Source: Eublepharis macularius
Lineage: Eukaryota; Chordata; Lepidosauria; Squamata; Eublepharidae
DNA: 64,000 nucleotides
Direction of reading: 5' to 3'
Assembly: GCF_028583425.1 (NCBI RefSeq)
Contig: NC_072795.1
Location: 68,896,001 to 68,960,000, forward strand
In this document: positions 57,551 to 64,000 of the stretch, one piece after another
How the letters are laid out: each line of letters begins with the position of its first letter
Numbering within the stretch: position 1 is the stretch's first letter
Translations under genes and position numbers: made by a program
Notes under the pieces: model-generated
Databases searched by the model: none
What the model was told of the DNA's origin: nothing
The model's input: only the letters and a program-made list of their open reading frames with translations

Positions 57551-60500
57551 TTACTCATTTTTCCTTTGCTCTGTAGCTGATGAGCAAAAAGTATCTCACC
57601 ATATGATTTTCCATTTTGAAACCAATTATTTTTTTCCATTTTGTGAATAAGTTGCAGTGGTTCTGCTCCTACATTAAAGCCTAACATCACCTACCCAAAT
57701 TAGGAAAAGATGGGGAGGTTGCCACTGAGATTTGATTTACTCTAGATTCCTTAGGCTTTTCCTACATCCTCAGTAAATAGGAAACTCCTAAAATTCCTAA
57801 CATGAAGAAGTCTTTAAATTAAGAACATCCACCCAGTACAATCTTCCTAGACATGGTAAACAAATTTAACATATATAATGTGATAGGAATTCATTGTTCT
57901 TATTGAGGTTCAAATGAATTCTTACAGAGATTCTGCAGTTGGCTGAAGGCTTCTTTATCAAGGCTGAAACAAGTATTGCCCACGGGTCCTGCACTTTACA
58001 CCTACCAGAGCAGATCTGTTCAACTGATGGGAGAATTATCTACAACTTTCTATCAGCATGTCTGAGCTAGAATACACACTATACTTCTGCTGCCTTTCTG
58101 CCCTTCCATGCTATTTTTTAGGGCCCTCCAACCCTCACTCCCAATTATACTTGCTTCTGAATCAAATCTAGCTGTGTGCGATGGCGCTTTGCTTGGGAGC
58201 TTTGCTTCAGAACAGCCTAACTGTAGATTCCAGGACTAATGATTGGCTGTGACCTCTGACTTCCACCTCTGATTCATTATTAACTTGCCTTTGGATGGGA
58301 CTTCGGTTACAGTGTATTAGCCAGCTCCATCCAGTTGTTCCTACATCTGGTAGCGTGGACTCTGTTGGCCATAGTTGCTCTTTGGGCATAACATGAAACA
58401 TTCATTTGCTTAAAAACGTTCCAGTACATTTGAAACTTCTTTATGGAGCACAGTTGCAAGTTGCAGCTGTTTCTCAAGTTTGTGCCAATAGCTCCACGTT
58501 GTGGCTAAAGACAGACTAGGCAGGCACTTTTCCCCATGTGTCACAAGGTACATTACCAGCATGTAAATCAGATCAGAAGATCCAAGGTCTAGTCTACAAG
58601 TATTAGTAGAGCCATCAGAAAATATATCTATTTTATTCTACAAGATTCTAGTTTTTCAGGGGGGGGGGTGGATTTTAAAGAGAATAAATACCAGAAGATA
58701 CATTTGTGTTGCCAAGATGAAAAGAAGATCTTTTGGCATCAAGACAAGGAGGGAAGAAAGGACAGGACAGACTTTTCCAATTTTCTCAGCAGGAAAGGTT
58801 TTCTCTAGCTACAGCTCTGCTGTGAATTAAGACTGTTAAAAACAAAAGGAAAGAAAAAATCAAAAATCTTAACTTCCTTCTCCAGTTGAGCTAGGGAACT
58901 ACATCGCAAGATCCCAAAAAGCTAGTACCTACAGTCTCAGAAACAGTGCACTTTTGCCCAAGGCACAAGTCTACCATATACCATAAGAAAAGGTCTTGGT
59001 TTGTTTGCTTCACGCATGTGGATATGATAGTCATGCATTTACAAATCAGTCCATGTGGCAATCAGAACACAAACAGGCTTTCTGTGCCAAAGCCACAGAG
59101 TGCTGAGGCAAACAAGAGACTCTTGACAGACAGTATCTCTTGGAACTGGGCTCTTATCTACTGGAAGCCTGCCTTCCAAATACATAACCTAAATAAGACC
59201 AATTGTAGATCATGTGGCATTCCGATGGTGTTACAGAAGAGGAGGAGAAAGGTGAGAGACAAGTTTCAGAGTCTGTTTAAAACAAAGCATGTCTATCTGT
59301 TGTTAAAATGAAGATATAGCCATACTGGAGCTGTAAGGCATTATTGGGTGTTTTAAAACACAAGAAACTTTAGTGTAAACTACAAGCCATATATATGTAG
59401 ATAAGTGGGTGTATCTAAACATGCTCACAATTTCACTGCAGAGTTAATGTATGGGAAACTTTCTTGCTTTTCTGTGGTAACTCCAAAAGTCATGCTCAGC
59501 TGGAAATGCATCCCTACCCCCTTGCATTTTCTTCCCTCTCATCTTAATTCCAACAAGACATTCCTCCTTGCCCTTAGAGTGACCACAGCTTGGAATCTTC
59601 TCTCTTCACATTTAACCAACATATCTGAATAGAAATATATTTGGCAGTGGGCCTTTTAAGGCTTGGACACTTCTTGCTGAAGGTAAAGAGTCAGATCTGA
59701 TGCAGCTGGGATTCCCATTGTAGTAAGGAAATTTAACTTGGTTGTTTCTTCTACTACCTCTCAGACATGTGGTGCCACAGAGTTTGCATAATTCACTGAA
59801 GGGCAGCATGTTTCTGCTACTGTGTTACGGTCTCCATTTGTCTGTCTGTGTCTTGATAACAGGCCCAGACTCCAGCAGGCACATGAAGAAGCTATCAAAT
59901 CAGAAGCAATAGCCAAGAATAGACCCCATGTTGGAGATGGTTTGCATGGGGCAGCAAACAGTGGGGCAGTACATGAGTGTTGAGGAGTGCCTATGGGGGT
60001 AGCTTGCCAGATGGCAGCAAACAACAGCTGGTTAGAGTGAGCTTCAATGCATACACTTCAATTATGCTGAAATCTGAGTATTCCAGTTTAAATGCTCCTT
60101 CCGTAATAAAAACCAGACAGTGTAGGTCAAATTAGATAACAAGATACTGTTAGTTTGTTAAATCCTGTTCTATTGGACATGCTGAGCGTCAGAGGTATGT
60201 TCTCATTCATACTAATAGCGCCACAAGTATTATTTAGCTCCCCAGCCTTTACCTTACGGAAGGGAAAAAGCAATATTTTTAAACTCTTTCCATAATGAAA
60301 AAGAAAATAGTTTTTAAAATTTGGAAATCAGCAGGCTTACTCTTGATTTTTAATGCAAACATGTCTTCAGTGTTCTTAAAGCAAAGATAGCAATATATTG
60401 ATAATACAGTAAAACTAGGTATATCACACCAAGGATGTGGATTTCTTATAGGAGACAAGAATACCACAGCTGTACAGAAGCCTCCTGCTCCTCCTCCAAA

Positions 60501-61561
60501 TTCCCTGAGTTGGGACAGTAGTTAAGGACACATGAATTTTGGCTGTTTTTGGAGTGCACACACGTGCCTGTATGCTTTCCAGTTGCAAAAGGCACGCAAA
60601 ATAAGTAGTCAAGACTCAGAATACCTTGTTTTTAAAAACTGAAAAACCAATTAGAGATTTTTCAGCAGAACCTATTCCCTTTTAAGATAGGAGGAATCTG
60701 ATCTTTAGCTCAGTATAATTTCCAAAGCATAATTAGAGAACAGTCAGCTGGATTCTATACAGTGGCAGCAGCAGATGAATTTTCCTGCCTCCCTCAGCCA
60801 CTCCCTGAGAGCCTTATAAAAGGCAATATAAAGGGACCCACATGGATGGAAATCTACGCAACTTGTGCGGCTGCAAGAGGAGAATCAAGTGAAATCACCC
60901 CTCTTTGCTTCTTCCAGGAGCAGAACCTCAGAAACACCACTGGTAGATCAGACAGGAAAGGCAATTTCACCCAGTTTTGCCTCTCAGTGCCCATGTTGCA
61001 TGGATTTTCATACATGAGGTCCCCTAACCATTGGTAGCTGCTTTTCAAGGCTCACAGGGAGCTGGAGAGAAGAGAGTTGAGAAAAATCCCTTTATCTAAG
61101 GATCTTCTGCTGACACTGCACAGGATCCATCCCCGTGAGGAAAACCCCCTGTACAACACAACAGCCTGATGCTTAAAACTCTGAAGGCGTCAGGAACAAT
61201 ACAAAGTCTGAGGAAGCAGCTCCTATAACATTCACTGTTCTCATCTCTTCAGGTATCTCATGTTTATCACACTGTAAAGCCTGAATGCAAAGTCTGTTGT
61301 TTTGTTTCATATCCAGCCACAAGAGGGCATTCACAACATGACACCTCTACAAAATCCGTCTTTAGTTCCTGGAACAGCAGAAAAAGAGAGAGACTGAAAA
61401 GCCAGTTACATCTTTTGAAACTTGTAGTAAGAATGTAATGATCCCGCATCAACTAAGTTTTCTGATTCAAAGTAGGAATGCAGCCAAGTCTGTGAGGGTG
61501 TTGCAGTTGTCCTTACTGTACACTGCCACTGGGTAAAGTTTCATCTCTAGAAGTCAATCCC

Positions 61562-61719
61562 TTAAAAGACAGTGTAATATTCTTCCATGGTAGTGACAAC
61601 ATCACTGTTGCTTTCCATTAGATCCAAGAGGTAACGAATCACAGCTTCAGTGACAAAAGGGCTGTACTTCTGTTGAACACAGTTGAGAACATGGCGAAGA
61701 TGGCAGCCCTTCTCAGCAT
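61562..61719 (-). CDS. STN1: STN1 (OBFC1) terminal coding exon
   Basis: Acceptor tttatttttgtag|ATGCTGAG. The first two bases complete a codon from the previous exon. Then come 51 codons and TAA (61564-61562). The peptide AEKGCHLRHVLNCVQQKYSP continues to DVVTTMEEYYTVF. This matches the C-terminus of STN1, where the EKGCH...H.L segment and the S-D-V-TME-YYT-F ending are conserved. STN1 is the OB-fold/winged-helix subunit of the CTC1-STN1-TEN1 complex that binds telomeric single strands and promotes polymerase alpha-primase fill-in. This piece is the last winged-helix element. Neighbouring SH3PXD2A on the same strand reproduces the mammalian gene order. I did not find the preceding exon within the window. 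Confidence 0.93.
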
Positions 61720-62570
61720 CTACAAAAATAAAGCAACCATGAAAACGAGTGGATGATCACTCTAGGTTACAACTCTGCCATTAGTTCAAGCATACAGAAC
61801 TGGAGAATGATCTTGTTTCTCGTATACATCCATATCACAAAATTTGAAGGAAGAATTCTCAGACTTGCATAGTGGAATGAAAGCAGACTTGTCATCTACA
61901 GGAATTACCTTGAGAACCATCACTTTTGATCATTTTATACCAGCCAGTAGTCAAGCATCTAGCCATAGCTGGTCTCCTGTGACAGAACTTTCACACTGCA
62001 TCTCTCAAACAATACTCAACTGTACAACCCCTCCTCAAATCCATGTGATAGAGACATTCTGCATTTATATAGTTTTCAGTTGCAAGACTAGATATCCAGT
62101 TAGGTGCAGTGCCAAGTCTGACACTCTTGTACTCCTTCAGGCACAACACACCTACAAAAAAAAGTGGGGGGGATGCCTGGATAAGCAGGAAGAGCTTCAG
62201 TTCTCCTTTGAATCAAGTTTGACAATTAGCTCTTTCTTAGGATGCAGATAAAGTTCATTGTTTCCAACTATATAAACGTAGCATGGATATATTACTCTAC
62301 ACCTGTTTGCTCTGGAAGAAAAGAAAGAAGAGTGCTTCCAGCAGCACAAGGCAGATTGGTTTAAATTGGAACAGTGCTTTTCTTGGAATGCCCTTCTGTC
62401 TTCTGCAAAGAGAAACAAATTAAATGCATATGCATAATAATGTATCTAATAATGCTGAGAATGGCATCAAGCAGTATGAAAGCATCAAGAATCCCTGAAA
62501 TATTCCTAGCTAGAAGCCACAAGAAAATCACTAGCAAATGTGTGCATTTGTTAAACAGTTTATCCTAAGC

Positions 62571-62906
62571 CAGAGGTATCGGCAACCCTTTTTGGCAAAA
62601 AATGCAGCATCTACCATGAAGATGTTAATGTGACAGCAAACAAAATGGTGGAGGAGAGAAGGGTTGTATTTAGCCAGACATGCTGGGAACATGCCAAGCC
62701 CCAGCAACATGGCCAGCATCTGAAGAATTCACCTGGGACTTGGCTGGCAGCTGTGCAAGTCTGGCAGATGATGGGCATAAGCCATGCCTGTTGCCTTCTC
62801 CTGCAGCACAGGATCCAGCAGTGATGTAGATGGGTAGGAAATCTGGCCCTGGATGCCAAGCAAAACAGTCCAATGTTGGCAAGTGTGCAAGGATTGCTTA
62901 TCCCTG
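62571..62906. mobile_element. Probable nonautonomous hAT-type element
   Basis: Left end CAGAGGTATCGGCAACCC; right end GGATTGCTTATCCCTG, complement CAGGGATAAGCAATCC. Flanking atcctaag and aatctaag match at 6 of 8 positions (allowing a 1-base shift at the left end). Interior includes atggtggaggagagaag. No ORF. Confidence 0.55.
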
Positions 62907-63052
62907 AATCTAAGCTCCAGCCAGTGTAGTGACCTCCCCTAATCTGCATGCATATACCTTGAAACCTCTTCTAATTGTGAAGGAAGGAAGGTAGGTAAAA
63001 TGACAGAGAAAGGAAAGCTGAAAGATAAAAGAAAATATGACACCGCGCACGC

Positions 63053-63332
63053 GCGGTAAAGGTAGTCCCCTGTGCAAACACCAAGTCATTACTGACCGAT
63101 GGGGGGACATCACATCACTACTTTTTATGGGGTGGTTTCCCACTGCATTCCCGAGTCATCTACACTTTACCCCCAGGAAACTAGGTACTCATTTTACCAA
63201 CCTTGGAAGGACGGAAGGCTGAGTCAACCTTGAGTTGGTTATCTGGACTCGGCTTCCGCCAGGATTGAACTCAGGCCATGAGCAGAGCTTGGGCTGCAGT
63301 ACTGCAGCTTACCACACTGCACCAAGGGGCTC
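63053..63332 (-). repeat. tRNA-derived Sauria-type SINE (full length)
   Basis: On minus the head contains an A-box region gtgtggtaagctgcagtac and a B box in ggcctgagttcaatcct. The body includes ggctgagtcaaccttgagtt and ggaaggacggaaggc on plus, and the 3' end is at left (ggtaaaggtagtcccctgtg). A 14 bp GC palindrome ccgcgcacgcgcgg (63043-63056) abuts its 3' end. Confidence 0.85.
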
Positions 63333-63340
63333 TTCCATAT

Positions 63341-63388
63341 GTGTGTGTGTGTGTGTGTGCGCGCGCGCGCGCGCGCATGCACACGCGC
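63341..63388. repeat. (TG)n(CG)n alternating purine-pyrimidine tract
   Basis: About 19 bases of GT repeat run directly into about 17 bases of GC repeat and then catgcacacgcgc. Alternating purine-pyrimidine order of this length favours Z-DNA. Confidence 0.95.
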
Positions 63389-64000
63389 AGACGTGCAAAA
63401 ACCCCTTTAGCTGTAAAAGGACTAGGTTAGCTCTGAGAAGCTGCTGTGTCTCACAATCGCGCAAACATTCAGGATGCCCAGATCAGAAGATGGGCACTCT
63501 TCTGCCAACTGCCTTTTCCGTTTCCACAGGCTTTTTTCTTTTGGAACTTTTACAGAACATTTCTACAATCTCAGGAGAGAAATGCCTTACCCTTTTCTCT
63601 GCCTTTCCCTTGGAGTCCATTTCCTCCTTCTGCACTAGAGCCGGCAACCACTTATTCAGTTTCTCTGTAGAAATTCCTGCCCTCTAGAGGGCAGTGTTTC
63701 CAGGTCAAGGCTCACTATGCAAGTGAAAGTGTGTAACAAACTTTTAAGTAATAAATATTTTAACAAGGCTCTCTCTCTCTCATACACACACACACCTTCA
63801 TTTTAGATGGGTTTTTAATATATGGTATTTCCATAATTAATTTAAAAGAGATTGGATCTTGTGTAAAATCTCTGCTGACAGAATTTTCATCCAACAGCAC
63901 CTGCCACTAATATTTAGATGGTACTACATATAATCATGAAAACAGAATACAATTAGTGTAAGAAATTAGCTACCATTTTAAAGTGCACCCATTTTGGTTG

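Larger units (their letters stand above)
47571..61561. other. Intergenic region between SH3PXD2A and STN1, including STN1 3'UTR
   Basis: Repeats are listed separately. In 48151-49012, 51126-51556, 51801-53056, 53886-55157 and 57551-61561 I recognise no gene or named repeat. The right part (just left of 61562) must contain the STN1 3'UTR, but I cannot choose its polyadenylation site. A minus-strand AATAAA lies near 58630 (plus ttttatt) and an ATTAAA near 60344, neither with supporting context. Confidence 0.7.
61720..64000 (-). other. STN1: STN1 last intron (partial)
   Basis: The intron upstream of the terminal exon runs off the right edge. Contents: a hAT-like element (62571-62906), a tRNA-derived SINE (63053-63332), an alternating TG/CG tract (63341-63388) and CT/CA runs near 63770-63797. 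I recognise nothing in 61720-62570 and 63389-64000. Confidence 0.75.

Noticed and set aside
58625..60350. AATAAA/ATTAAA hexamers on minus as the STN1 polyadenylation site
   Set aside because: Single hexamers occur by chance in AT-rich DNA, and no downstream GU-rich element or transcript evidence is visible.
62197..62418. Minus-strand frame VYIVGNNELYLHPKKELI as a candidate STN1 penultimate exon
   Set aside because: Only a loose resemblance to the STN1 YYVT...LH.K segment. There is no donor leaving the single C needed to join the phase of the terminal exon, and the frame runs into a stop.
63490..63640. Possible small minus-strand exon ending at gtaagg near 63589
   Set aside because: Splice-like signals only. 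The translation does not match STN1 or any family I know.

Overview
The window is vertebrate nuclear DNA: long introns, sparse coding sequence and dense old and young transposable elements. The repeats point to a squamate reptile, and a gecko-like lizard is my guess rather than a demonstrated assignment. They include 5S-rRNA-derived SINEs with a BovB-type tail, tRNA-derived Sauria-type SINEs, CORE-SINEs with an L2-type tail, CR1, L2 and L1 LINEs, Penelope-like elements (PLEs) and hAT-type elements.

Two real genes are supported, both on the minus strand and in the same relative order and orientation as SH3PXD2A and STN1 in mammals. (1) SH3PXD2A (TKS5, PX/SH3 scaffold of podosomes and invadopodia): coding exon 1 is at 46277-46348 and coding exon 2 at 5389-5469. 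They are separated by a 40,807 bp intron 1 and joined in phase 0. Together they encode the first 51 residues, including the start of the PX domain and the basic RRYSKF motif. A GC/CpG-rich, TATA-less block (about 46.5-47.57 kb) covers the 5'UTR and promoter. Intron 2 runs off the left edge. (2) STN1 (OBFC1, CST telomere complex): only the terminal coding exon is present (61562-61719, 51 residues plus stop), with the preceding intron running off the right edge. About 14 kb of intergenic DNA, which also contains the STN1 3'UTR, separates the genes.

Layout: 1-5.4 kb is SH3PXD2A intron 2. 5.4-46.3 kb is intron 1, which holds a (GAAA)43 tract near exon 2, several LINE fragments, a 5'-truncated L1 with a 20 bp target-site duplication (TSD), PLE fragments including a GIY-YIG endonuclease ORF, hAT remnants, SINEs and palindromic elements. 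46.3-47.6 kb is exon 1 plus CpG island. 47.6-61.6 kb is intergenic, with two hAT-type elements, a long degenerate L2 and a CR1 that keeps an open 460-codon reverse-transcriptase frame. 61.6-64 kb is the STN1 last exon and intron.

The most interesting non-genic signal is a set of hammerhead-ribozyme-like cores (CTGANGA - stem II - GAAA - cleavage triplet) in PLE terminal sequences. There are two sequence types, at 22819, 24197 and 33263, plus decayed copies. One pair of PLE ends forms a 138 bp by 138 bp inverted repeat flanked by a near-perfect 12 bp duplication.
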